DNA of 64,000 bases. Origin: Ilumatobacter sp. (GTDB lineage: Bacteria > Actinomycetota > Acidimicrobiia > Acidimicrobiales > Ilumatobacteraceae). The stretch is taken from assembly GCF_030065885.1 (NCBI RefSeq), contig NZ_JASJCS010000016.1:1-64000 (forward strand), given 5' to 3'. Positions 1 through 8,705 of the stretch are shown piece by piece (within the stretch, counting starts at the first letter, position 1; each line of letters begins with the position of its first letter). The notes beneath the pieces were generated by a model, which worked only from the letters and a program-made list of their open reading frames with translations, did no database searches and was not told where the DNA came from. A program made the position numbers and the translations under genes.

Positions 1-72
1 CATCTCAGTGAAGTCGCGCTCGAAGGTGATCGGCCGGAGTTCGTCGGCGGTGCGTCCGTCGGGACGGCTCAT
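1..72 (-). CDS. rph: Ribonuclease PH, N-terminal fragment (cut by window edge)
   Basis: Only the first 24 codons are inside the window; the gene continues past position 1. They read MSRPDGRTADELRPITFERD then FTEM, which matches the characteristic RNase PH N-terminus (R-x-D-G-R, then LRPI/V and a basic stretch). RNase PH is a phosphorolytic 3'-5' exoribonuclease that trims tRNA 3' ends. The ATG (70-72) overlaps the murI stop codon as ATGA, so the two are probably translationally coupled. murI next to rph is a known actinobacterial arrangement, which supports the call despite the short fragment. Confidence 0.85.
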   Translation of the reverse strand, partial: MSRPDGRTADELRPITFERDFTEM

Positions 73-935
73 GGTTGCTCCTCTCCTCGGCATCGAGGTG
101 TTGGTGTTCGGGTGGTCTCGAGCGGCCACCGCTCGGTGTGGTCGAGCTCGGGTCCGAGCAGTGTGCCGCCGAGCTCGCGGAATGCGTCGATGTCCCCGCT
201 CGAGAGGAAGCGGTGTCGACCCGGCTGGCTGGTCTCGCGGAGCAGCCCGAGGTCGGCGAGGCGCCCCATCGCGGCGAACGCCGTCTCGTCGGCGGAACTG
301 ACGAGCGTGACGCCGGTCCCCATGACGTCGCTCAGCGTCCGTGCGAGGAACGGGTAGTGCGTGCAGCCGAGCAGCAGCGCGTCGACCCGGGCCTCGCGGA
401 CCGGAGCGAGCAACCGCTCTGCGAGCACCATCACCTCGTCGCCGGTGGTCTGGCCGCGCTCGACGAACTCGACGAACCCCGGGCATGCGGCCGACGTCAG
501 CTCGACGGAACCGTCGACGGCCTCGATGGCCTCGACGTAGGCCCCCGACGAGATCGTGCCGACCGTGCCGATCACACCGACCCGGCCGGACTCGGTCGTC
601 TGGACGAGCGCGCGGGCACCTGGTTCGATCACGTCGAGGATCGGGACCGACAGTTCGGCCCGCAGCTCGTCGAGGCCGGCCGCGGTCGCCGTGTTGCAGG
701 CCACCACGATCGCCTTGGCGTCGAAGTCGTCGACCATCGACCGCGCCAGCTCGCGGGCGAATCGGCGCACGTCGCCGAGCGGTTTGGATCCGTACGGGTA
801 CCGACCGGTGTCGCCGATGTAGACGAGGTCCTCGCCGGGAAGCAGGTCGATCAGCGCGCGGGCGACCGTCAGCCCGCCGAAACCCGAGTCGAACATGCCG
901 ATCGGCCGATGCATCGGCGACAGGCTACGTGCCAT
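69..935 (-). CDS. murI: Glutamate racemase
   Basis: Converts L-glutamate to D-glutamate for peptidoglycan synthesis in the cytoplasm. The protein is 288 residues, near the usual 260-290. The N-terminus shows the family signature PIGMFDSGFGGLTV. The two catalytic cysteines lie in VACNTATA (about residue 80) and LLGCTHYPF (about residue 190), so both acid/base residues are present. The first in-frame start is at 935; an ATG at 914 (MHRPIGMFDSG) lies closer to the conserved start and is a good alternative, since neither has a strong ribosome binding site. It overlaps rph by 4 nt downstream and is divergent from the GNAT/acyl-CoA synthetase gene, with about 55 nt between starts. Confidence 0.95.
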   Translation of the reverse strand: MARSLSPMHRPIGMFDSGFGGLTVARALIDLLPGEDLVYIGDTGRYPYGSKPLGDVRRFARELARSMVDDFDAKAIVVACNTATAAGLDELRAELSVPILDVIEPGARALVQTTESGRVGVIGTVGTISSGAYVEAIEAVDGSVELTSAACPGFVEFVERGQTTGDEVMVLAERLLAPVREARVDALLLGCTHYPFLARTLSDVMGTGVTLVSSADETAFAAMGRLADLGLLRETSQPGRHRFLSSGDIDAFRELGGTLLGPELDHTERWPLETTRTPTPRCRGEEQP

Positions 936-990
936 CGGTCACCCGGGAGCGGTAGCTGGGTCGGGCGTCCAGCGTGGCAAGCTCACGGCC

Positions 991-3534
991 ATGGATGCCG
1001 CGGATGTGTCGACCGCCGACGTCGCCGAGCGGTGGACGTCGACGGTGGTGCTCAGCGACGGCACGTCGGCCGTGATCCGGCCGATCACGCCCGAGGATGC
1101 CGACGCGCTCGAGACGTTCCACGAGGCGCAATCGAGCGACAGCCGCTACCTCCGCTACTTCTCGCCGAAGCCGACCCTGACCGACGCCGAGCTCGAACGC
1201 TTCACCAACGTCGACTTCGTCGACCGCGCAGCGCTGGTCGTCGAGGAGCACGGCAACTTCATCGGGTGGGGCAGCTACGAGCGGTGGAAGAACCGCAACG
1301 ACGCCGACGTCGCCTTCATGGTCGACGACCGTCACCACGGGCAGGGCATCGCGACGCTGCTGCTCGAACACCTTGCCGCTGTCGCGCGCCACAACGGGAT
1401 CTCCGGCTTCACCGCCCAGACGATGGGCGAGAACCGAGCGATGCTGGCGGTCTTCGCCAAGGCCGGCTGGCCGCTGCAGCGACGGTTCGACTCGGGTGTC
1501 ATCGACGTCGACTTCTCGCTCGACGACACCACCGAGTTCATCGACTCGGTCGAACGCCGCGAGCAGCGCGCCGACTCCCGCGCGATCGCACGGCTCCTGC
1601 TGCCGACGGCGGTCGCGGTCATCGGCGCGTCCGATCGCGAGGGAACGGTCGGCGAGTCGCTGTGGCGCAACGCCACGCGGCGACCCCGCTGCCCGGTGTT
1701 CCCGGTCAACCCGGCGCACGACGAGGTCGGCGGAGTCACGGCGTTCCGGTCGATCCTCGACGTGCCGCACGAGATCGGCCTCGCCCTGATCGCGGTGCCC
1801 GAAGCCGCACTGCGACAGACGATCGACGAGTGCATCGAGAAGCGGGTCCGGGGCGCAGTCGTCGTCACCGCCGTGACCGACGAATCGATCGACGTCGAGG
1901 CGCTCGTCACGCACGCCCGGCGCAACGGGCTCCGCATCATCGGCCCGAGCAGCATGGGCGTCGCGTCGCCGCGTCCCGACATCGGGCTCCAGGGCGCCGT
2001 GGTCGACGTCGCGCTGCCGCCCGGCCGCGTCGCGATCTCGATGCAATCCGGGACGCTCGGCAGCGCGCTGCTGCGGCTGGCCGCCCATCGTCGCCTCGGC
2101 ACGTCGTGGTTCGTGTCGCTCGGCGACAAGCGCGACGTGTCTGCCAACGACCTGCTCCAGTTCTGGGAGGACGATGACGCCACCGCCGTCGTCGCGCTGT
2201 ACACCGAATCGCTCGGCAATCCGCGCAAGTTCGCCCGCATCGCGCGGCGCGTCTCACGCCGGCGGCCCATCGTGGCGGTCCGCACCGGCGCCGCGCTGCT
2301 CGGCGCCGCCAACGCCGCCCTGTTCCAGCGCACCGGCGTGATCGAGGTACCGACGGTGACCGCACTGCTCGACACCGCCCGCGTCTTCGCGTCCCAGCCA
2401 CTGATGGCCGGCAACCGCGTCGCGGTCCTGTGCAACGCGGCCAACCCCGAGCAGTTGGCCGCCGGGACGCTGGCCGCCGCCGGTCTCGAGGTGGTGCCCG
2501 GCGCCGACCGCCTCGATTGGCGCAGCGATGCCGACGACTACGCACGCACCCTGTCCGCCACGCTCGCGGACGAGGGTGTCGATGCGGTGCTCGTCATCCA
2601 CGCACCGTCGGCCGTGGCGAACCTCGAGGCACCGGCGGCCGCGATCGCCGCCACCGCCGAGCGCGGGACGAAGCCGGTGGTCACGGTGATGCTCGGAGCC
2701 GACGACGGCCCGCTCCCCGGCTCGCAGATCCCGAACTTCGCCTTCCCCGAGCAGGCCGCGGCGGCGATCGCCCGCATCGCCGCCTACTCGCACTGGCGGC
2801 GCACCGAGGGCGCCGACCACGGGCCGTCGCCGGCACGGATCGACCCGGCTCGGGCGAGCGCCATGATCGACGGCCACCTCGACGAGGGCACGATGTCGCC
2901 ACAGGCGCTGCGCGTGCTGCTGGGCACGTACGGGGTACCCATGTCCCGCACCGAGCTCGTACCGCCCGATGACGCGGTCGCTGCAGCAGACCGGGTCGGC
3001 TACCCGGTCGCGGTCAAGGCGATCCGCCGACACCTCGGGCGGTCGGCCGAGGCGGGCGTCGCGCTCGACCTCGGCGATCCGGCCGATGTCGCCGAGGCGG
3101 TCGCGACGATGGTCGAACACCTGGGCGACGACGCGAGCGAGGTCCTCGTGCAACCGATGGCCGCCCCTGGTGTCGACCTGCGGGTCCATGCAGTGGCCGA
3201 CCCGCGGCTCGGCCCGGTCATCACCGCCGGCCTGGGCGGCGTGCAGGCCGACGCGATCGGCGACGAGTCGAGCCGGCTCGCACCGATCTCACCGTCCGCC
3301 GCGAGGTCGATGATCGAGTCGACGCGTGCAGCGATCGTGCTCGACGACGCGGTGCTCGACGCCGTCGCCGAGACGATCTGCCGGGTCGCCCAACTCGCGT
3401 CGGACCACCCCGAGGTCGCGGAGCTCGACATCAATCCGCTGATCGTCAGCAACGACGCGTGCATCGTCACCGACGCACGGGTCGTGCTGCGTCGACCGGA
3501 ACGGGTCGAGGCAGCCGTTCGTCGCCTCGAGTAG
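991..3534 (+). CDS. GNAT acetyltransferase fused to NDP-forming acyl-CoA synthetase
   Basis: An 847-residue fusion. Residues 15-185 form a GNAT domain whose acetyl-CoA loop reads HHGQGIATLLLEHL. Residues 200-300 are a CoA-binding Rossmann domain starting AVAVIGASDREGTVG. Residues 330-480 resemble succinyl-CoA ligase alpha (SMQSGTLGSALL). From about residue 630 to the end is an ATP-grasp domain with VGYPVAVKAI. The parts together match the protein lysine acetyltransferase (Pat) / acetate-CoA ligase-like superfamily. Salmonella Pat carries its GNAT at the C-terminus; here it is at the N-terminus, an arrangement also known in actinobacteria. Likely roles are lysine acylation or ADP-forming acyl-CoA synthesis; the sequence does not decide between them. 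ATG 991 was chosen because upstream codons lack domain similarity and would run into the murI promoter region. Confidence 0.88.
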   Translation: MDAADVSTADVAERWTSTVVLSDGTSAVIRPITPEDADALETFHEAQSSDSRYLRYFSPKPTLTDAELERFTNVDFVDRAALVVEEHGNFIGWGSYERWKNRNDADVAFMVDDRHHGQGIATLLLEHLAAVARHNGISGFTAQTMGENRAMLAVFAKAGWPLQRRFDSGVIDVDFSLDDTTEFIDSVERREQRADSRAIARLLLPTAVAVIGASDREGTVGESLWRNATRRPRCPVFPVNPAHDEVGGVTAFRSILDVPHEIGLALIAVPEAALRQTIDECIEKRVRGAVVVTAVTDESIDVEALVTHARRNGLRIIGPSSMGVASPRPDIGLQGAVVDVALPPGRVAISMQSGTLGSALLRLAAHRRLGTSWFVSLGDKRDVSANDLLQFWEDDDATAVVALYTESLGNPRKFARIARRVSRRRPIVAVRTGAALLGAANAALFQRTGVIEVPTVTALLDTARVFASQPLMAGNRVAVLCNAANPEQLAAGTLAAAGLEVVPGADRLDWRSDADDYARTLSATLADEGVDAVLVIHAPSAVANLEAPAAAIAATAERGTKPVVTVMLGADDGPLPGSQIPNFAFPEQAAAAIARIAAYSHWRRTEGADHGPSPARIDPARASAMIDGHLDEGTMSPQALRVLLGTYGVPMSRTELVPPDDAVAAADRVGYPVAVKAIRRHLGRSAEAGVALDLGDPADVAEAVATMVEHLGDDASEVLVQPMAAPGVDLRVHAVADPRLGPVITAGLGGVQADAIGDESSRLAPISPSAARSMIESTRAAIVLDDAVLDAVAETICRVAQLASDHPEVAELDINPLIVSNDACIVTDARVVLRRPERVEAAVRRLE

Positions 3535-3948
3535 CCACGGCCAACGGCCACAGATCGACCGCGCCACGTCACCGAGGTGGGCGAGCGTCGAAGCGGCGGC
3601 GCGCAGCGCCGTGGCGGAGACGGCGAGCCCGGCAGGCAACGCCGAGCCGGCTCCGCCAATCGGCCACGCCCCGACCGAACGCGCCACGTCACCGAGGTGG
3701 GTGAGCGTCGAAGCGGCGGCGCACAGCGCCGTGGCGGAGACGGCGAGCCCGGCAGGCAACGCCGAGCCGGCTCCGCCGGGTCGGCGACGCCCCATCAGGA
3801 ACGGCCGACGGGCGGCCCCGAATGGGACTTTGGGCGGTACCACCGCGTCCGGAGCACTCGCACAATGACGGTATGGCCTCCTGTGCATGCGCCCCCGCGG
3901 GCGCCGCCACGATTGCCGGAGGGCCGACCGAGCCAGGAGGACCCGACG
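3535..3948. other. Intergenic region holding a duplicated repeat
   Basis: This 414-nt stretch between the acyl-CoA synthetase gene and nifJ has no convincing gene. Its first part is filled by two copies of a 97-nt repeat (separate entry). The second part (3778-3948) is the nifJ leader, ending in a strong ribosome binding site CAGGAGG at 3934-3940. Long open frames run through the repeats on both strands, but their products are low-complexity Ala/Arg/Gly-rich and simply echo the repeat. Confidence 0.6.
3561..3777. repeat. Tandem 97-nt intergenic repeat, locus 1 (two copies)
   Basis: Copies lie at 3561-3657 and 3681-3777, exactly 120 nt apart, and differ at only two positions. Each starts GCGCCACGTCACCGAGG and ends GAGCCGGCTCCGCC. 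Each holds an inverted repeat (GGCGGAG ... CTCCGCC) that could fold into a stem. A 27-nt core (3576-3602, beginning GGTGGGCGAGCGTC) recurs in both copies of the locus at 15471-15684. This is a dispersed intergenic repeat family, placed just after a gene's 3' end at both loci. Confidence 0.85.
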
Positions 3949-6900
3949 ATGACCGCTGCCTGCATTGACGGCAACGAGGCCGCCTCGCGCGTTGCGTACG
4001 CGCTGTCCGAGGTCGTGGCGATCTACCCCATCACGCCCGCGTCCCCGATGGGCGAGTCCGCCGATGCCTGGGCGGCCGCCGACCAGCCCAACGTCTGGGG
4101 GTCCGTGCCCGACATCGTCGAGATGCAGTCCGAGGCGGGCGCCGCCGGCGCGCTGCACGGTGCGCTGCAGGCCGGCTCGCTGGCGACGACGTTCACGGCG
4201 TCGCAGGGACTGCTGCTGATGCTGCCCAACATGTTCAAGATCGCCGGCGAGCTCTCCCCGGCCGTCATCCACGTCGCCGCACGGGCAGTCGCCACGCACG
4301 CCCTGTCGATCTTCGGCGAACACAGCGACGTGATGGCAGCCCGGACGACCGGCTTCTCGATGCTCGCCGCCAGCTCGGTGCAGGAGGCCCACGACTTCGC
4401 CGCCGTCGCGCACGCCGCGACGCTACGCTCCCGCGTGCCGTTCCTGCACTTCTTCGACGGGTTCCGCACCTCGCACGAGATCAACCGGATCGAGCTGCTC
4501 GACGACGACCACCTCCGGTCGCTGGTCCGCGACGACGACATCGCCGCCCACCGGCTCCGCCGGCTCCGCCCGACGGCACCCCTGCTGCGCGGCACTGCGC
4601 AGAACCCCGACGTCTTCTTCCAGGGTCGCGAGGCGTCGAACTCGTTCTACGACGCCGTACCGGGTACCGTCGCCGAGGTCTTCGCCGAGCTCGAGGCGTT
4701 GACAGGCCGGCGCTACGGCCTGGTGGACTACGAGGGCGCTCCCGACGCCGAACGGGTCATCGTGATGATGGGGTCGGGCGCCGGCGCAGCCGGCGAGGCA
4801 GTCGCCCAGATGTCGGCCGCCGGCGAGCGGGTCGGCCTGGTGACCATCCGGCTGTTCCGCCCGTTCCCGACCGAGGCGTTCGTCGCCGCGTTGCCCGACA
4901 GCGTCCAGTCGATCGTCGTGCTCGATCGCACCAAGGAGCCGGGCGCGGTCGGCGAGCCGCTCCTGCAGGACGTCGTGACCACGCTCGCCGACGCGGGCCG
5001 TGGTTCGGTCCGGGTGATCGGCGGTCGCTACGGGCTCGGTTCGAAGGAGTTCACGCCAGCGATGGCGAAGGCCGCATTCGACGAAGCCGCCAATGACGCG
5101 CCCCGGCGCCGCTTCACGGTCGGCATCGTGGACGACGTGACCGGGCTGAGCCTGCCGGTCGACGACGGCTTCCGCGTCACCAACGGCAACCGCTCGGCCG
5201 TCTTCTACGCGCTCGGCAGCGACGGCACGGTCGGCGCCAACAAGGCGTCGGTCAAGATCATCGGCAGCGAGCCGGACCTCGAGGCACAGGGCTACTTCGT
5301 CTACGACTCCAAGAAGTCGGGCTCAATGACGGTCTCGCACCTCCGGTACGGGCCCGAGCACATCCGCTCGACCTACCTGATCGACGACGCCGATCTCGTG
5401 GCCTGCCACCAGTTCGGCCTGCTCGACCGTTTCGACGTGCTCGAGAGTGCCCGGCCCGGCGGCACGTTCCTGCTCAATGCGCCCTATCCCGCCGACGAGG
5501 TGTGGGACCACCTCCCGCGAGTGATCCAGCAGGAGATCATCGACAAGGGCCTGCGGGTGTTCACGATCGACGCCGCGCACATCGCCCGCGAGCTCGGCAT
5601 GCCCGGCCGCATCAACACGGTGATGCAGCCGTGCTTCTTCGCACTGGCCGAGGTGATGGACATCGATCGCGCCGTCGACGCGATCAAGACGTCGATCGAG
5701 AAGGTCTACGGCCGCCGCGGCAGCCTCGTCGTCGAACGCAACCACGCGGCCGTCGACCGAGCGCTCGGCGAGATGACCGAGGTCGCCGTCCCGGCCACGA
5801 TGCCCGAGCCGAGCGCCGAGGAGGCGTTGCCGTTGCCCACCGACGGTGCCGGCGACTTCGTCGAGCGCGTGACCGCGACGATGATCGCCGGGCGCGGCGA
5901 CCTGCTCCCGGTGTCGGCGCTGCCGGTCGACGGCACGTTCCCGACCGCCACGACGCAGTACGAGAAGCGGAAGCTGGCGGCCGAGATCCCGATCTGGGAG
6001 CCGGATCTCTGCATCGACTGCGGCAAGTGTGCGATCGTCTGCCCCCACGCTGCGATCCGGCTGAAGGCGTACGAGCCGGCCACGATCGCCGACGCTCCCG
6101 ACGGATTCCCCACGAAGAAGTTCCGCTCGCGGGAGATCAAGGACCACTCGCTCACCGTGCAGGTCGCACCGGACGACTGCACCGGATGCGGCATCTGCGT
6201 CGACGTCTGCCCGGCCAAGGACAAGACCGAGGCGAAGCGCAAGTCGATCAACATGCGCGATGCCCTCGAGCATCGCGATCACGAGCGTGAGCGGTGGGAC
6301 TACTTCCTGACGATCCCCGAGCTCGATCGCACGGCGATCAGCCACGACAACGTCAAGAACAGCCAGCTGCTGCAACCGCTGTTCGAGTTCTCGGGTGCCT
6401 GCTCGGGGTGCGGCGAGACGCCGTACGTCAAGCTGCTCACGCAGCTGTTCGGCGACCGGCTCGTCGTGGCCAACGCGACCGGCTGCTCGTCGATCTACGG
6501 CGGCAACCTGCCGACCACGCCGTGGGCCAAGACCGACGCGGGCCTCGGGCCCGCGTGGTCCAATTCGTTGTTCGAGGACAACGCCGAGTTCGGGCTCGGG
6601 ATGCGGCTCGGCATCGACCAGCACCAGCACGAGGCCGCCCGCCTCGTCGACGAGCTGGCCGGGGAGATCGGGCCCGAACTCGCGACCGCCCTGCTGGCGA
6701 ACACGCAGCCGACCGAAGCCGACGTGTTCGCCCAGCGCGAACGCGTCGCCGAACTGCGGACCCGGCTGGCCGAGATCGACGACGTCCGCGCCCGGCGTCT
6801 CGACACGATCGCCGACGAGCTCGTGCGCACGAGCACGTGGATCGTCGGCGGCGACGGCTGGGCCTACGACATCGGCTACGGCGGCGTCGACCACGTCCTC

Positions 6901-7548
6901 GGCACCGGCCGCAACGTCAACCTCCTCGTGCTCGACACCGAGGTGTACTCGAACACCGGTGGCCAGGCCTCGAAGGCGACACCGCTCGGCGCGGTCGCCA
7001 AGTTCGCCACCGCCGGCAAGCCGACCAGCAAGAAGGACCTCGGTGCGATCGCCCGCAGCTACGGCAACGTGTACGTCGCGCAGGTGGCGCTCGGTGGCAG
7101 CGACGTGCAGACGGTGAAGGCGTTCTGCGAGGCCGACGCGTGGGACGGCCCCTCGCTGATCATCGCCTACTCGACGTGCATCGCTCACGGCATCGACATG
7201 GAGACGTCGATGGCGCACCAGAAGCTGGCGGTGCGGTCGGGGTACTGGCCGCTGTACCGGTACCGCCCGTCCGAGGACGAGCACGAGCACCCGTTCCAGC
7301 TCGACTCCGCAGCGCCGACGGTACCGCTGCGCGAGTTCGCGCTGAAGGAGGCTCGCTACGCGATGCTCGCCCGGTCCGACCCGGCGCGTTCGGAGCATCT
7401 GCTCGATCTGGCGCAGGCGAACATCGACGAGCGCTGGAAGCTGTTCGAGCAGTTCACCGACATCGAGCGTGCGATCCCGCACCTCGAGGACGAGGACGAG
7501 ATCGTCGAGATCGAGCTCGAACCCGGCGAGGAGGGGGTACAGCCATGA
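3949..7548 (+). CDS. nifJ: Pyruvate:ferredoxin (flavodoxin) oxidoreductase
   Basis: A single-chain 1199-residue enzyme, typical of the NifJ class, that interconverts pyruvate plus CoA with acetyl-CoA plus CO2 and passes electrons to ferredoxin or flavodoxin. The N-terminus carries the pyrimidine-binding part (AYALSEVVAIYPITPASPMGE). Two 4Fe-4S motifs are at about residues 687-700 (CIDCGKCAIVCP) and 743-755 (CTGCGICVDVCP). The thiamine diphosphate domain follows (SGACSGCGETPYVKLL, GGDGWAYDIGYGG near 966, then NTGGQASKATP). The start at 3949 has CAGGAGG upstream and begins MTAACIDGNEAASRVAY, the conserved family start. The stop overlaps the next ATG as ATGA, so it forms an operon with the DHOD-like gene. 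Confidence 0.95.
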   Translation: MTAACIDGNEAASRVAYALSEVVAIYPITPASPMGESADAWAAADQPNVWGSVPDIVEMQSEAGAAGALHGALQAGSLATTFTASQGLLLMLPNMFKIAGELSPAVIHVAARAVATHALSIFGEHSDVMAARTTGFSMLAASSVQEAHDFAAVAHAATLRSRVPFLHFFDGFRTSHEINRIELLDDDHLRSLVRDDDIAAHRLRRLRPTAPLLRGTAQNPDVFFQGREASNSFYDAVPGTVAEVFAELEALTGRRYGLVDYEGAPDAERVIVMMGSGAGAAGEAVAQMSAAGERVGLVTIRLFRPFPTEAFVAALPDSVQSIVVLDRTKEPGAVGEPLLQDVVTTLADAGRGSVRVIGGRYGLGSKEFTPAMAKAAFDEAANDAPRRRFTVGIVDDVTGLSLPVDDGFRVTNGNRSAVFYALGSDGTVGANKASVKIIGSEPDLEAQGYFVYDSKKSGSMTVSHLRYGPEHIRSTYLIDDADLVACHQFGLLDRFDVLESARPGGTFLLNAPYPADEVWDHLPRVIQQEIIDKGLRVFTIDAAHIARELGMPGRINTVMQPCFFALAEVMDIDRAVDAIKTSIEKVYGRRGSLVVERNHAAVDRALGEMTEVAVPATMPEPSAEEALPLPTDGAGDFVERVTATMIAGRGDLLPVSALPVDGTFPTATTQYEKRKLAAEIPIWEPDLCIDCGKCAIVCPHAAIRLKAYEPATIADAPDGFPTKKFRSREIKDHSLTVQVAPDDCTGCGICVDVCPAKDKTEAKRKSINMRDALEHRDHERERWDYFLTIPELDRTAISHDNVKNSQLLQPLFEFSGACSGCGETPYVKLLTQLFGDRLVVANATGCSSIYGGNLPTTPWAKTDAGLGPAWSNSLFEDNAEFGLGMRLGIDQHQHEAARLVDELAGEIGPELATALLANTQPTEADVFAQRERVAELRTRLAEIDDVRARRLDTIADELVRTSTWIVGGDGWAYDIGYGGVDHVLGTGRNVNLLVLDTEVYSNTGGQASKATPLGAVAKFATAGKPTSKKDLGAIARSYGNVYVAQVALGGSDVQTVKAFCEADAWDGPSLIIAYSTCIAHGIDMETSMAHQKLAVRSGYWPLYRYRPSEDEHEHPFQLDSAAPTVPLREFALKEARYAMLARSDPARSEHLLDLAQANIDERWKLFEQFTDIERAIPHLEDEDEIVEIELEPGEEGVQP

Positions 7549-8588
7549 CCCATGCGACCGAACTGCACACCGACTACCTCGGGCTCCGGCTGAGGTCGCC
7601 GCTGGTGGCGTCGGCGGGGCCGTACACCGGCGATCTCGACAAGATGGTCGAGCTCCAGGAAGCCGGAGCCGGCGCGATCGTGCTCCCCTCGCTGTTCGAA
7701 GAGCAGATCGAGCACGAGACCGCTGAGATCGACCGGCTGTTCTCGGTGCACCACGAGAGCTTCGGCGAGGCGTCGTCGTTCTTCCCCGAGGTCGACGACT
7801 ACAACACCGGCACCGACGCCTACCTCGGCCTGATCGAGGCGGCGAAGAACCGGGTGGCGATCCCGGTGATGGCCAGCCTCAACGGGACCAACGTCGGCGG
7901 CTGGTTGCGCTACGCCCGGCTGTTGGAGGACGCCGGTGCCGACGCGATCGAGCTGAACCTGTACACGGTTGCCGCCGATCCTGCGATCAGCGGCGCTGCG
8001 ATCGAGGCCGAGCAACTCGAACTGGTCGCCCTGCTCGCCGACGAGGTCGGCATCCCGGTGGCGGTCAAGATCTCGCCGCACTACTCGTCGTTGGCGTCGT
8101 TCCTGCACGGCTTGCAGGAGGCGGGCGCGGCCGGCCTCGTGCTCTTCAACCGCTTCTACCTCCCCGACCTCGACCTCGAGACCCTCGACATCAAGCCGAA
8201 GGTCTCGCTGAGCAGCCCGGCCGAGCTGCGGCTGCCGCTGCGGTGGATCGGGATCGCCCGCGAGTTCCTGTCGATCTCGATCGCCGGGTCGACGGGCGTC
8301 CACAGCGGGCGTGATGCCGCGAAGCTGATCCTGGCGGGCGCCAACGTGACGATGACGACGTCGGCGTTGCTGTTCCACGGCGCCGGGTACCTTGCCACGA
8401 TCGAGGCCGAGCTCCGCCAGTGGATGTCGGATCACGAGTACCGCTCGGTCGACGAGATGTGCGGGGCCGTCAGTCGTGACGCCGCCGCCGACCCGACGGC
8501 CTACGAGCGCGCCAACTACATCGGCAACCTGACGAGCTACACGAGCCGCTTCCTCGGCGCTCAGGGCATCGGCCTCAGAGGCACCTGA
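7545..8588 (+). CDS. Dihydroorotate dehydrogenase-like protein
   Basis: A 347-residue TIM-barrel flavoprotein of the dihydroorotate dehydrogenase family. Visible family features are LRSPLVASAGPYTGDLDKM at the N-terminus, a central NLYTVAADP segment, PVAVKISPHYS, and the phosphate-binding end SIAGSTGVHSGRDAAK. The usual catalytic Ser/Cys region is not obvious, so true dihydroorotate oxidation is uncertain. The gene overlaps nifJ by 4 nt, a pairing I recognise from other genomes, so its real job is probably redox chemistry linked to the ferredoxin pool. It is convergent with cysM, with hairpins between them. Confidence 0.82.
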   Translation: MTHATELHTDYLGLRLRSPLVASAGPYTGDLDKMVELQEAGAGAIVLPSLFEEQIEHETAEIDRLFSVHHESFGEASSFFPEVDDYNTGTDAYLGLIEAAKNRVAIPVMASLNGTNVGGWLRYARLLEDAGADAIELNLYTVAADPAISGAAIEAEQLELVALLADEVGIPVAVKISPHYSSLASFLHGLQEAGAAGLVLFNRFYLPDLDLETLDIKPKVSLSSPAELRLPLRWIGIAREFLSISIAGSTGVHSGRDAAKLILAGANVTMTTSALLFHGAGYLATIEAELRQWMSDHEYRSVDEMCGAVSRDAAADPTAYERANYIGNLTSYTSRFLGAQGIGLRGT

Positions 8589-8612
8589 GCCCGCCGGCAC
8601 TGCCTGATCAGG

Positions 8613-8698
8613 TGGCGGTCAGCGACCGCCAGGGAGCCCCGCCGGACGCGGCGCGAGGAGGAAGCGAAGCGGACGACGACGCCGGCGCTCCGCGCCGG
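8613..8698. terminator. Two GC-rich hairpins between convergent genes
   Basis: An 8-bp perfect stem TGGCGGTC/GACCGCCA with a 3-nt loop spans 8613-8631, just after the DHOD-like gene. A second stem CCGGCGC/GCGCCGG with a 3-nt loop spans 8682-8698, just after the cysM stop on the other strand. Neither has a T-run, as is common for terminators in high-GC actinobacteria. Their position between convergent stops supports a termination role for each side. Confidence 0.5.
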
Positions 8699-8705
8699 TA
8701 CGCGA

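Noticed and set aside
75-2177. A 700-residue plus-strand frame opposite murI and in another frame of the acyl-CoA synthetase
   Set aside because: Arg-rich, with no motif; it is the usual shadow of GC-rich coding DNA. The real genes are murI and the GNAT/acyl-CoA synthetase.
3289-4413. Minus-strand frame with a repeated 40-residue Ala/Gly block that looks like a duplicated signal peptide
   Set aside because: The block is a translation of the 97-nt intergenic repeat and the rest is antisense to nifJ and the synthetase gene.
5323-7482. 719-residue minus-strand frame
   Set aside because: Fully antisense to nifJ, with no ribosome binding site or recognisable domain.
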